Positions 22,236 through 34,005 of a stretch of DNA of 64,000 nucleotides are shown one piece after another. Numbering within the stretch: position 1 is the stretch's first letter; each line of letters opens with the position of its first letter. The notes beneath the pieces were generated by a model. It saw nothing but the letters and a program-made list of their open reading frames with translations, had not been told where the DNA came from and made no database searches. A program made the position numbers and the translations under genes. This stretch comes from Daucus carota subsp. sativus (lineage: Eukaryota; Streptophyta; Magnoliopsida; Apiales; Apiaceae): contig NC_030387.2 in the NCBI RefSeq assembly GCF_001625215.2, positions 372,001-436,000 of the forward strand, in the 5' to 3' direction.

Positions 22236-22594
22236 AATGGTTTTAGAAGTGGTTGATATGCCATGATAATTGATAATTTATAAATATTTTTTAAGAATTT
22301 TCTTATATCATCCCAATAATTTAATCCAAAATACATAGCTTATAACTAGTGAAGGCTAGTATTTCTGGAGTATTTATTGAAACATCTTGCATCATATATT
22401 CCAAGTAAGTTTAACACGATACAATTACACGTACACATCTCATAGTTCGACATCTCATAGTTGAGACTCTTTATTTATCAGTAAACACAGACAAGTCCAA
22501 GAAATGAGAATGACTTGGACAAAAACATAGAAGTACTTCCACACAAACACACGCCAGAGACCTGGAAAATTGACACTCGCACACAAAGACGCAG

Positions 22595-23161
22595 TTAATT
22601 TGCAATGAGGTAGGCTTCGACGGCCTTGAATAGCATTGTGTTCTGCTCCTCGGCATACTTAATGTTCTCTTCTGGCACCACAGCATCTCCTTTGGTGTGG
22701 AATATGGCCGTAGTCTTGGTGGTGCTGCCTCCATTGGCAGTCGGCACCACTGATAGATGATTTTCAATTTTTTCAATGAATCCCATCAGAATATCTCCGT
22801 CGATGTAACTGTAATCGATTGTGCAATTCTTCTTGTCAAGGCCGTCAGTTCTCAGGGTCATTGTGGTCACTGGGCCACCTGGTTATTCATATAGGGAAAC
22901 AAAATTAAAAAAATGTGCTTCAGCAAAAATTGTTATACTAAATAAATTTTAAAAAAGTGGTTAATAGGTAAGAAACTAACCTTCGGGAAGAGTGATGTGC
23001 TTGATGGTTCCAACTCCACCATCACCTTTGATTTCGACATTCTTGTAAGCTCCGGGAGCCGCCTTGGGGAGAACGTTATCGATATCGAGGATCAAGCCAT
23101 GGAACATCTTCTCTGCCGGGACAGAGGAGGTGATCTCTTGTTCGTGCTTCTGGACACCCAT
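22595..23161 (-). CDS. PR-10 / Bet v 1 family protein (Api g 1 / Dau c 1-like)
   Basis: Exons 22981-23161 and 22595-22878 flank a 102-bp GT-AG intron at codon 61. The product is 154 aa (start MGVQKHEQEITSS, loop GDGGVGT at 46-52, end EAYLIAN). It is the duplicate of the gene at 3049-3610. Differences include V3 for L3, NV for NI near residue 29, SYIDGDI for SVIDGDV, and TANGGS for TADGGS. A TATA box precedes it at 23270. Frame and splice sites are intact, so it is probably functional. The shared flanks show that it was copied with its promoter. Confidence 0.95.
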
Positions 23162-23269
23162 GATTTTTTCTTAGAAAATAATATCTAAAGATGTGAGAAG
23201 AAAGTTGTGAATGAACTCAAGTGTAGAACTGTGAGACTGATGCGATGAAAATAGAGAACTCAGAGCAGC

Positions 23270-23277
23270 TATTTATA
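23270..23277 (-). promoter_or_regulatory. TATA box of the PR-10 gene at 22595-23161
   Basis: TATAAATA on the minus strand in the same TATAAATAGCTGCT context as the duplicate gene at 3.6 kb. Confidence 0.75.
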
Positions 23278-23597
23278 GTGCGAGCACCTCAATGTAAAAA
23301 TAATGCATATTCAAATAAATATAAAACCTTGCAAGATAATCCGAATACATGCAAGTTATTGCGGTGGATGTTGAATTTTTTAATCTAGTTCTAGAATGCA
23401 TTGACTCGTTGAGGTTCATAGTCGTATGTAAGCACCGGATAGATTACGGTTATTTGGTAGGGAGTACAGGCATTTAAATCAGATTTTGAAACCATCACGT
23501 ATATGCGTTTAAATAAAACCAGAAAATATAATCCAAGCAGTGGGTTTATCTTTTGTGGTCTGGGGACATCTATGTTCAAACCCATACTCATTTTTAA

Positions 23598-24382
23598 GGG
23601 GTTAATAGGCAAAAATATCACTGAACTCATGGCCAACTTGCAATTGAGTTATTGAATTCAAAAAGTTTGCAAATGGATCACAGAACTAGATTTAACTTGC
23701 AGTCAACTCACTGAACTAATAAAAGGTTGCATTTAGGTCACAGCGCCGTTAAGTATGAGTTGACTTTAACGGAATCCGTTAAAAAATATAAAAAATAATA
23801 ATAAAAAACTTTGAAAACAAATATGAAATTTCATTTTTTTTGAAAAATTTTGAAAACTTAAAAAAAATCTGAAAATTTTAAAAAAATATGTAAGTTTATA
23901 AAAATATGGAAAAAATCTAAGAACTTCAAAAAATTCTAAATTTTTTGAAATTTTAAAACTTCAAAAAAAAAAAAAACTTCAAAAAAAAAATGGAAATTTA
24001 GAAAAAATTCTGAAATTTTTTTAATTCCAAATATTAGGTATATTTTTTGAGTTTCGAGATTTTTTAAATTTTTTCAAAATTTTTGGATTTTTTTTAAAGT
24101 TTTTACATTTTTTCATATTTTTTAAAGTTTTTTCAAAATTTTCAGATTTTTTTAAGTTTTAATAATTTTTTAAAAAACCGATTTTTTTTTTATTTTTTTA
24201 ACGGATTCCGTTAAAGTCAACTCATATTTAACGGCGCTGTGACCTAAATGCAACCTTTTATTAGTTCAGTGAGTTGACTGCAAGTTAAATCTAGTTTTGT
24301 GATCCATTTGCAAACTTTTTGAGTTCAGTGACCAAATTGCAAGTTGGCCATGAGTTCAGTGATCTTTTTGCCTATTAACCCC
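23598..24382. mobile_element. Non-autonomous DNA element with long (about 190 bp) inverted repeats
   Basis: 785 bp, starting GGGGTTAATAGGCAAAAA and ending TTTTTGCCTATTAACCCC. Arms of about 190 bp match closely, and an 8-bp target duplication ATTTTTAA lies at 23590-23597 and 24383-24390. The middle is A/T runs with no coding sequence. Long arms and this duplication size suit Mutator-like or hAT relatives. The superfamily is not settled. Confidence 0.85.
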
Positions 24383-24905
24383 ATTTTTAAGATGTATTAT
24401 AAACTTAAGTTTTATGAGAAATATTGTAGAAAAATATGATGAATAAGTTGAATAAGTATTCGTTTCGAACATACGACTAGTTCAAATTATTTGAAATAGA
24501 ATGATATATAGAGAAAATATAAAAATTAAAGATATTTATATAATCTTCTCAAATTTATAGTACAAATTTCATTTCGTTCTTCTCATATTTCGTTCAATTT
24601 TAGTTCAGCACAGCTTTTAAAATATAGTATCACCTACCTAGATTTTTACTTGGGAGTTGAGTGTGCGACGGACTGGAGTTTAAAAGCCTCCATTCAGGAC
24701 TAAATCAAAGTACTATGTGAATGACATACAAAGGCGTCGACTTTTGACATTTCCATCTGACTGCAAATTAACAACAGTTTCCCTTTCGTTTACTCCGGTT
24801 CATACTTGTCATGTTTAGCTTTTATCTACATAAGAGTAAGAGAGGATGAAAACTTTTCAGTCCGGAGATAGCCATTTCAATTTACTTAGTCAAAGTTAAT
24901 TGTTG

Positions 24906-25210
24906 ATACTAGCTTTTAAGATGTATTATAGTTAGACCTACAATAAGTTTATTTACTATTTCATTTTTAAATAAAAATTTAAGATGTATAATATTATTAT
25001 CAAAATTCTAACTTATCTTCACTCTGTCTCATCTGAAGAATATCTCCTGAGTTCGACTCTGATAAAATACATCTCCTTATCTGATAGTTAACATATCTAA
25101 CATACATCCCCACTGGCCACTATTGAATCAAATCAACTTTCATAGAAACAACAAAATATTAATATTATAGACTTAGGAATATACTATTTATATTAATATT
25201 ATAGACTTAG

Positions 25211-25249
<39 letters not shown>

Positions 25250-26632
25250 TATATATCGTGAATGTTTTTACTTGTTGTTCTTATGTAAGATAACATAAAA
25301 GTTGAGAAGAAAATGTAGGTTGTATAAAATTCGTCTAAAGTGTTTAATAACAAATAACTAATACTTAAAATTAAATATTATTTACTATAATTTTTAGTTT
25401 TCACTTATATACATATATGTGTGTATATATATATGTGCGCGCGCGGACGCAGGTGCGCAAGTGCAAGTGATTAATTAGAAATCAATATTATTAAGAAACT
25501 AAAAACCACTCCCGCAATTATTGTTTATAACTAGGTACAGAATCACTTGTTCATGCACTATTAATCAATATTATAAAATAATTAATATAATTATTTTGAT
25601 AATTGAGAAAAATTTCTTATATTTATTATTGATGGTCAATTATTGATGATTAATTATTGTTGTGGAAGGTTCATGATAATAGCAAGGAACGAAAAGAGGT
25701 ATGTAGTGGTGGTAAATAGTCATTAATAGTGGCAAGTTACGGTGGCAAATGATGATAGGCTAATAGCGATTGTATGTGATGATGACAGTATTGAAAGGGT
25801 TCGATAATGATGTTAGGTGGCAAGTTAAGGTGGCAAATGACCATAGGCTAATCTATATATTTATATTTGTGAGATTTCTAACTTCAATATAGTGATTATA
25901 AATGATGTACAAACAAGTAATATTTGTAGGTGAAAATTAGTGATAAAAAATTGGTCAAAGACTAGTTTCTAGTTTCTAACCTAATTTTTTTATTATATAT
26001 AGATGTTAATTGCAATATATGCTAACTTTTAAAAATTAAGATGTATAAGTCGTCTTCTAAGTACACATGTTTAAGGTGGATAAAATAATTTCATTATTTA
26101 TCATGTCTCACAATAATAATTCACTAAAAAAATTATATCATTTATTTAACTTATTTTATAATATGATCTCGAAGTTTCACTTATATTTTTGTTACTAATT
26201 GTAAATATACATTCTTGTTGTATTTTTTAATTAACCAATACATTTCCAAAGCTTTAAGGGGGTACCAAGTGAGCTTATCATGATTATATTATTTCACACT
26301 CTTGCTTAATTATAGGTATACTGAAACTCAAACAAAAAAAAAAATCAAATCAAACATGTCACCTTTGTAGGACTTCAATATGATATTTCTCCATAAGCCC
26401 CTCATGACTTTTTAGGGGCCCATATATAGTCTATCAGAGTATTAAAAATCTTAATCATTAAAAATTTAAAATTTTGAAATTTGAATAATATTATTTAATA
26501 AGATGATGTTTTGAGTTGTCTATAATTATGTCTATGTTAAAATTATTATTACTATTTCAATTTATTTTTTTTAACGTAAGAACCGCAGCCGCTACCCTTT
26601 GAGTGCGCACGGGATAAACCCACGAGTATGAG
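24906..26632. other. AT-rich intergenic DNA with short repeats
   Basis: Holds a (TA)n run at 25212-25245, a short duplicated ATTATAGACTTAGGAATATA block near 25161-25215, and a repeated GGTGGCAAATGA block near 25740 and 25835. No gene was recognised. Confidence 0.5.
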
Positions 26633-26826
26633 TTGGAACTTGTTGTTTTGGAAGAAACAAAAAAATTATTTAGATATAATATAATGATCAACTTAAAAGT
26701 TATTGTAAATATACCAAAGAAAAATATTAAATTATTATTTGAGGAATATTTTGATTACAAGAAAGGTCATTTCACAAAATTTATTATTATATACGCCATC
26801 TAATATCTTGTGCATTAGAGTCTAGC

Positions 26827-28802
26827 TATAAAACCCCCCATCCAACTATCTAAATAAATTAACACTTTGTATTATTTAATTCTCATTAAGATTTTATAAC
26901 CTACCCATCTTTGTTGAAAGCAACTTTTACATCCTCGTTATTCTCGAATTCACCAGTCAGATCTAGTTTTATTGAAGAGTTTACAATACATACAACTATA
27001 TTCAAGAGTTTGCAAGATCCATACATTCAGATTTCATCGGAAATAACTTGGTAAGTCATTTTCTAATTCGATTCGTAGTCAATTGTTTTTACATTTATTC
27101 CAAAATAAAAAAGCTGAAATCAATCTAATTCGATGTATTCTGTACACGAATTCATGTACTTGTTGTTTGATTCTTAAAATGTCGATCGATTTGGCTTTGA
27201 TTGAAATTTTGAGTTTCAAATGAATTGTTGTATCGAAACCTCGCGATTGAGATTTATTTTAGATATTTGGGTTAGATTCAGATCTTAATTGGTAATCATC
27301 CTAAAAATTTTGTTTTTGTGAGAATAAACCAATCTACATGTTAATATATTAAATTGTTGCTTTGATTTGATTTTTTTGAAATTGCACATATCATGAGACG
27401 TATAAGATTTTTTACTTGATTATATATTAGATTTTTTATTATGATTATTAATTTTATATATTTTTATGATGCAGGAAACAATAAAGAAAGTGCTTCAAAT
27501 AAATGTCTTTTGGAATGACACCGGGCAGGTTATATTTTCATATATATTAAAGTTTAATAAAGATTTCATATGCAGGACATTAATCTTTCCATTTTTCATG
27601 TGAATATATGTATGTAAATGTGTTCGACAAGAAAAAACTTACAATATTTTATAATCTTCTTCCCGAAATGTCATTAGAATACACATAGGTTTTGTGTGTG
27701 GGGGGCAACTAAAAAGGGAATGAAGGAATATCTATCATATATATAACAATAACAGTAGTGCAAAATTTTATGAGATGGTGTTTTTTCTAGAGTCAATCAT
27801 AGTTTGCATCGGTTGACAATTGTTGTAAAAATCCATAATGGGCGTACTCCCTCCAACTCATCCAATTGTTTATATTTGACTGTGGCCCACAGTTTAATTA
27901 AGAAAATTGTATAAGTTATTGTGAAAAGCGAGTAAAATAGGTCTTGCCAAGTTTTAATCTATAGATTTGGAGAAATGGATTAAATTATAGGTGGGTATAA
28001 TTTTTATTTTATAAAGGTTTACTTGAAAAGTTTTGAAATGTAAAGTCTTGACCAAGACAAAACGAATGTAAAGAAATGGTTGGGAAAGATGGCGTAATTG
28101 GTACCAGGCTTGTTATGCCACACGTCCTTAGAGTCTGGAGATAGTAACCGGAAAATATGGCTCAGCTTGAAAGCTAAAACTCTTTTTTTTTCAAATAGCA
28201 TCAACTTTATTTTAAATATGCCTCTCATGATCATTCAGGTCAAACTTGTGAGATGCAAAGTCGAAAATATTCCAATCGATATATGGTTTAATCAGCTGGG
28301 TGGACTTTCGACATTAAGTTTTCTGGAACAGGTATTGCACCGGCATTTTAATTTGATAATTTATAAGTTTCTTCTTTATAAAGAAGATAAGACACAATTT
28401 TATTGTAATGCAGGTGGATCAGCTCGTTAACAAGAATCATCTTTTTAAGCGGAGTATTCTGCTCATAAAAGCTTAGTGCCACTATGAATGTCGTATCCTT
28501 GACGTTTTTCATGGTTTACTGGCTACATATGCTTTGGAAGCTTTGATTCTATTCATATTCCAGCTGTTTAATTCATCTTTAAATGGACCTCTACTGGTAA
28601 ATTTTATGTGACTGTGTGTGTATGACATTGTAGTTATTTATGCATTCTATTCTTGAGCATGTTTGTTCTGTAATGTATTTTACTATTTTTACCAGTGTAG
28701 GTGCGTTATCGATTTTTCGATTATTTTGCAAAATTTGATCGTAAGAACTATTGTTTCAGTTTGGAGGTCCAGTTCTCACATCATCCCTTCCCAATCTAGT
28801 TG
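26827..28802 (+). pseudogene. Nucleotidyltransferase (TUTase / poly(A) polymerase-like) pseudogene, left copy
   Basis: Starts with a TATAAAA and a leader exon with a GTAAGT donor near 27050. A 54-nt exon lies at 27475-27528, followed by exons with intact splice sites at 28239-28331 (VKLVRCKVENIP, NQLGG), 28414-28596 (NHLFKRSI, ATYALEAL) and 28701-28802 (YRFFDYFAKFD). These are the core and substrate-binding parts of plant NTP-transferase/TUTase-like proteins. It is dead: a Trp codon in KAWCHYE is TAG, the last exon is one base short against the right copy (102 versus 103), and the ATG of the small exon reads ATA. No catalytic loop or 3' exons were recognised. The parent gene is not in the window. 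Confidence 0.8.
27847..28094. mobile_element. Stowaway-like MITE, left arm
   Basis: CTCCCTCCAACTCATCCAAT at the left, GGTTGGGAAAGATGG at the right, TA on both sides. The same element sits at the matching place in the right arm, so it predates the inverted duplication. Confidence 0.65.
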
Positions 28803-30100
28803 GTAAACATATATTTTCAATTAATGTGTCTTCTTTATTGCACTAACTACTAATATAGTGGTAGAAATGATGAAATTCTTTTTTTTGTGTACATGTAATT
28901 ACGGATCAAGGGAATGGATATTGCTTTGAAGAGAAGATATGAGATCATATACCGAATTGTTTTTATCATATATGCTTGGTTGATCTCCTTGGTGAATTCG
29001 GAAAGCTACACGATACTTATGAATACATAAAACACGTAAAATGTGAACGTGAACCAGGCTTGTGAGGGGCAAATATTTTATTCGACTTAAATCATGAGAA
29101 TGCTTGATATTACATTTTGCTGACAAAGATGTATATAGCTACGGGAAGATGGAGCAATATTGTTGATTTTTGAAGCCCTATAACTAATCGATTAATGTTG
29201 ACCTTAAAGATTTAGGTGGTTTAGAGTTCACCCTGCCATCTCAATATAAGTAGCTTGCTTGTTCCTTGCAAGTCGAACCTATATTAATTTGTAATATATA
29301 TACTATTCCATTTCTAAGTAAAAATTTAAGATTCATACAACACAGTAATAAGGACTTATTTCTAGATAAAAGTACATAAAACTCCACTTTTTTTGAAAAA
29401 GATAAATTCTTATTTCTTTTATCAAATAATGAAAATGAAATACCTCTTTACTATTTAATTATATCAGGAAAAAACTTATTAAATAACTCATTCTTTTAAG
29501 AGAATAAATATTTATTTTTTTATATGTGGTACCCAAAGGGGCACAACAATATACCAAAATTTGGAAGAAGATTATAAAACCTATGTTTATTTTAAAAATG
29601 AACTTGTAAAAGGGGACAGAGGGAGTATGTTCTTGCCTTTGAAGGTTTATAATTAATACAAGTCCGTTAGTCATGAGAAAAAAAAAGTTACTCTTTACCC
29701 AGCCAAACACCTCTTGGAAAACATATATGGTCATGTTGTAGCTTATGATGAATCACCAAATTTTGGCATATTGTTGTGCCTGTTTGGGTACCACATATAA
29801 AAAAAATAAAAATTATTCTCTTAAAAGAATGAGTTATTTAATAATTTTTTCTAATATTGTTAAATAGTAAAGAGGTATTTCATATTCATTATTTGATAAA
29901 AATTAAGAGTTTGTTTTCTTTTAAAGTAAAGTTTTATGTACTTTTATCTAGAAATAAGTCCTTACTACTCTACTTTGTTGTATGAATCTTAAATTTTTAC
30001 TTAGAAATGGAATAGTATATATATTACAAATTAATATAGGTTCTACTTGCAAGGAACAAGCTAGCTACTTCTATTGAGATGGCAGGGTGAACTCTCTAAA

Positions 30101-30302
30101 CCACCTAAATCTTTAAGGTCAAAAGAGAAAAACATTAATCGGTTAGTTATAGGGTTTCTAAAATCAACAATATTGCTCCAACTTCCGGTAGCTATATACA
30201 TCCACCTAAATCTTTAAGTTCAAAAGAGAAAAACATTAATCGGTTAGTTATAGGGCTTCTAAAATCAACAATATTGCTCCAACTTCCGGTAGCTATATAC
30301 AT
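30101..30302. repeat. 101-bp tandem duplication
   Basis: Two near-identical copies (30101-30201 and 30202-30302), each starting CCACCTAAATCTTTAAG. The left arm has a single copy, so it arose after the inverted duplication. Confidence 0.9.
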
Positions 30303-30401
30303 ATTTGTCAGCAAAATGTAATATCAAGCATTCTCATTATCTAAGTCGAATAAAATATTTGCCCCTCACAAGTCTGGTTCACGTTCACAGTCTACGTGCA
30401 T

Positions 30402-31383
30402 TGTTATTTTACACCAACTAAGAGAAAGATTGTAGAAGGGGGGGGTTGAATACAATCTTTTACAAATTTAAAAGATTCAAGAATAATATACTAAGAACAC
30501 AGTAAACAGAAAAACACCAAGTATTAAAAATACGGGTGGATTGAATGATCCACCCGTGAGATTTTATATCGAAGAATCTGTGGATTGTTTACAATTCGCA
30601 CAGCTGCTGGTTCATCACTCAAACAAGTTCTAACTCTCAGATTTTTCTCTCAAGTAATTTGAACAAGTTCAACTGATGCTACTAACTTGGTTATATACTC
30701 CAAGTTTTACAAAGCTTTTAGCTAGATTACAAAATGCACTCTAATCTAAAAACAATGCTGCACAACTTTGTCTTATGCATGCTTTCTGAGATGTCTTCAT
30801 CTTTGACCATCACCTTGATTTGATCCAGATTGCACTGCATGAGATAAGTATGTTTCTGCTTCTTCTTTATTTTCCTAATTAGGCTTCCATGTCTATTTTA
30901 GTGTAATTCGATCCATGTGATTTGTCAGACTTAAGCTCTAGTCACTTTCAACTGCTCTTTGCTTCATCAGTTGAAAGTTCTGGTTGCTTTCAACTGCTCT
31001 TGACTTTATCAGTTGAATGCCCGGCTCATCAGTTGAATGAATTACAAACTCCATCAGTTGAATGCTGTTCCAGTCTCATCAGTTGAATTCCTCAGCATCA
31101 TCCGTTGAACACTTTGTCTTCAGTTGAATGCTTGATTTTCATCAGTTGAAACATCATCCAGTCTTCATCAGTTGAATAGTTACATCTCACCAGTTGAATA
31201 TCCTTCACTTAGATAAAATTACATGGCATTGGATATTTACAATTAGCCATCCTATTCTACCCATCCGTTGATAATTCCCAAAGACAAGAAATGTAACAAT
31301 TACAACTGAAATTTGATAAAGATTCTAAGTAAGACATGTTACAAAATGTTTATGTTATCATCAAAAATTATTGATTCCTAACA
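30402..31383 (-). mobile_element. Solo LTR of a Ty1/copia (SIRE/Maximus-like) element
   Basis: 982 bp. Read on the minus strand it begins TGTTAGGAATCAATAA and ends GTGTAAAATAACA, with TG...CA ends and a perfect 5-bp target duplication TGCAT (30397-30401 and 31384-31388). No internal region or second LTR is present, so it is a solo LTR left by recombination between two LTRs. The left arm shows the empty site. The lineage guess rests on LTR length and start only. Confidence 0.85.
30960..31215. repeat. Array of CATCAGTTGAA-type motifs inside the solo LTR
   Basis: About ten copies of (C)ATCAGTTGAA(T) at irregular spacing of roughly 15-30 bp, plus two copies in the reverse sense (TTTCAACTGCTCTT). 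They lie in the LTR's regulatory part. Confidence 0.8.
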
Positions 31384-31631
31384 TGCATGTTTTATGTATT
31401 CATAAGCATCGTGTAGCTTTCCGAATTCACCAAGGAGATCAACCAAGCATATATGATAAAAACAATTCGGTATATGATCTCATATCTTCTCTTGAAAGCA
31501 ATAGTTCTGCTCTGCCGTTCCCTTGATCAGTAACTACATGTCCAAAAAAAAAAAGGAATTTCATCATTTCTACCACTATATTAGTAGTTAGTACAATAAA
31601 GAAGACACATTAATTGAAAATATATGTTTAC

Positions 31632-33610
31632 CAACTAGATTGGGAAGGGATGATGTGAGAACTGGACCCTCCAAACTGAAACAATAGTTCTTCCGATCAA
31701 ATTTTGCAAAATAATCCAAAAATCGATAAAGCAACTACACTGGTAAAAATAGTAAAATAAATTACAAAACAAAAATGCTCATCAAATGCATAAATAACTA
31801 CAATGTCATACACACGCAGTCACATAAAAATTACCGCTAGAGGTCCATTTAAAGATGAATTAAATAGCTAGAATATGAATAGAATCGAAGCTTCCAAAGC
31901 ATATGTAGCCAGTAAACCATGAAACACGTTAAGGATACGACATTCATAGTGGCACCAAGCTTTTATGAACAGAATACTCCGCTTAAAAAGATGATTCTTG
32001 TTAACCTGGTGATCAACCTGCATTACAATTATATTGTGTCTTATCTTCTTTATAAAGAAGAAAATTATAAATTATCAAATTAAAATGCTGGTTCAATACC
32101 TGTTCGAGAAAACATAATGTAGAAAGTCCACCCAGCTGATTAAACCATATATCGATTGGAATATTTTCGACTTTGCATCTCACAAGTTTGACCTGAATGA
32201 TCATGAGAGGCATATTTAAAATAAAGTTGATATTATTTGGGAAAAAAAAAGTTTTAGCTTTCAAACTGACCAATATTTTCCGGTTACTATCCCCAGACTC
32301 TAGGGACGTGTGGCATAACAAGCCTGGTACCAATTACGCCATCTTTCCCAACCATTTCTTTACGATTGTTTTATAAATGTCCTCATCAAGACTTTACATT
32401 TCAAAACTTTTCAAGTAAACCTTTATAAAATAAAAATTATACCCACCTACAATTTAATCCATTTCTCCAAATCTATTGATTATAACTTGGCGTGACCCAC
32501 TATTTTACTTGCTTTTCACAATAATTTATACAATTTTCTGAAATTGTGGGCCACAGTCAAATATAAACAATTGGATGAGTTGGAGGGATTACGTCTATTA
32601 TGAATTTTTACAACAATTGTCAACCGATGCAAACTACAATTGACTCTAGAAACAACACCATCTCATAAAAATTTTGCACTACTGTTATTGTTATTATTAT
32701 ATATATGATAGATATTTCTTCATTCCCTTTTTAGTCCCCCCCCCCAAACAAAACAAAAAAACCTATGTGTATTCTAGTGACATTTCGGTTGTCGAACACA
32801 TTTACATACATATATTCACATGGAAAATGGAAAGGTTAAGGCCCTGCATAAGAAATCAATATTAAACTTTAATATATGTGAAAATGTAACCTGCCGAGTG
32901 TCATTCCAAAAGACAATTATTTGAAGCACTTTCTTCATTGTTTCCTGCATCATCAAAATATATAAAATTAATAATCATAATAATAAATCTAAGAATTAAT
33001 AATAATCAAGTAAAAATCTTATACGCCTCATGATATGTGCAATTTCGAAAAAATCAAATCACAAATCGTGTTGATGCTTTTGTGCCACAATTTAATATAT
33101 TAACAGGTAGATTGCTTAATTCTCACAAAAAAAAATTAGGATGATTAACGATTAAGATCTGAATCTAACCCAAATATCTAAAATCAATTTTAATCACGAG
33201 GTTTCGATACAACACAATTCAATTAAAACTAAAAATTTCAATCAAAGCCAAATCGATCGACATTTTAATCAAACAACAAGTACATGAATTCGTGTACAGA
33301 ATACATCGAATTAGACTGATTTCAGCCTTTTTATTTTGGAATAAATCTAAAAACAATTGACTACGAATCGAATTAGAAAATGACTTACCAAGTTATGTCC
33401 GATGAAATCTGAATGTTATGGATCTTGCAAACTCTTGAATATAGTTGTATGTATTGTAAAGTCTTCAATAAAACTAGATCTGACCGCTGAATTGGGGAAT
33501 AACGAGGATGTAAAAGTTGCTTTCAACAAAGATGAGTAGGTTATAAAATCTTAATGAGAATTAAATAGAAAGTTTTAATTTATTTAGATAGTTGGATGGT
33601 GGGTTTTATA
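31632..33610 (-). pseudogene. Nucleotidyltransferase (TUTase / poly(A) polymerase-like) pseudogene, right copy
   Basis: Mirror of the left copy. Exons with intact splice sites lie at 32100-32192, 31835-32017 and 31632-31734 (minus). The Trp lost in the left copy is kept here (KAWCHYE), the last exon keeps its full 103 bases (NYCFSLEGPV), and the small upstream exon keeps ATG. It has its own stop, TAG for the Gln of FIFQLF. The two copies therefore decayed separately and this one is the better preserved. The TATA-like TATAAAA is near 33604-33610. No 3' exons were found. Confidence 0.8.
32337..32589. mobile_element. Stowaway-like MITE, right arm
   Basis: Counterpart of 27847-28094 in the opposite orientation, with TA on both sides. 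Confidence 0.65.
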
Positions 33611-33814
33611 GCTAGACTCTAATGCACAAGATATTAGATGGCGTATATATCAATAAATTTTGTGAACCGACCTTTCTCGTAATAAAAATATTACTCAAAT
33701 AATAATTTAATATTTTTCTTTGGTATATTTACAATAACTTTTAAGTTGATCATTATATTATATGTAAATATTTTTTTTATTTCTTCCAAAACAACAAGTT
33801 CCAAGTCTTCCATA

Positions 33815-34005
33815 AAACTCCGAATTAGTTATTTTCTTTTGATATTTTCTTGTTTTTCAATAATTCTACACACCCGCATCTGTTCCTGCATCTTAGATCT
33901 ACTCGATTTTCAAAATTTTGATGCGGTGATAAATCAATTGAGATGAGTTAATGACGAGTTAGGCGACTTCAATTCAGTTTTAGCCATACCCCATGTGCAT
34001 ATTAT
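33815..34005 (+). repeat. Dispersed repeat, copy 1
   Basis: Shares TAGATCTACTCGATTTT, GGTGATAAATCAATTG and TTAATGACGAGTTAG motifs with 36590-36775 (reverse) and 41005-41165 (forward). No coding potential was recognised. It is of unknown type, perhaps part of a decayed transposable element. Confidence 0.65.

Larger units (their letters stand above)
21500..24905. repeat. Segmental duplication, copy 2 (pairs with about 2449-4935)
   Basis: Same order as copy 1: 3' flank, PR-10 gene on minus, promoter and upstream region with GGGAGTTGAGTGTGC. It differs by MITE-related DNA around 21858-22235 and by about 1.15 kb (roughly 23474-24617) holding a long inverted-repeat element. It lacks the hAT-type element of copy 1. 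Confidence 0.75.
26633..29564 (+). repeat. Left arm of a large inverted duplication
   Basis: Matches the complement of 29756-33804 along its length, from TTGGAACTTGTTGTTTTGG at the outer edge to CCAAAATTTGG at the inner edge. The unpaired centre is about 190 bp. It contains a decayed nucleotidyltransferase gene and a Stowaway-like MITE, both also present in the other arm. Confidence 0.9.
29756..33804 (-). repeat. Right arm of the large inverted duplication
   Basis: Complement of the left arm. It is about 1.1 kb longer because of a 982-bp solo LTR with its target duplication and a 101-bp tandem duplication. Subtracting these gives about 2.96 kb against 2.93 kb for the left arm. Confidence 0.9.

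Noticed and set aside
28098-28430. Single 110-aa open frame as a gene (and its mirror at 32013-32333)
   Set aside because: It reads through a clear intron acceptor and donor. Only 28239-28331 is homologous to the nucleotidyltransferase family.
30960-31215. CRISPR-like array
   Set aside because: The motif is short and degenerate, spacing is irregular, and it lies inside a plant LTR. CRISPR arrays are prokaryotic.
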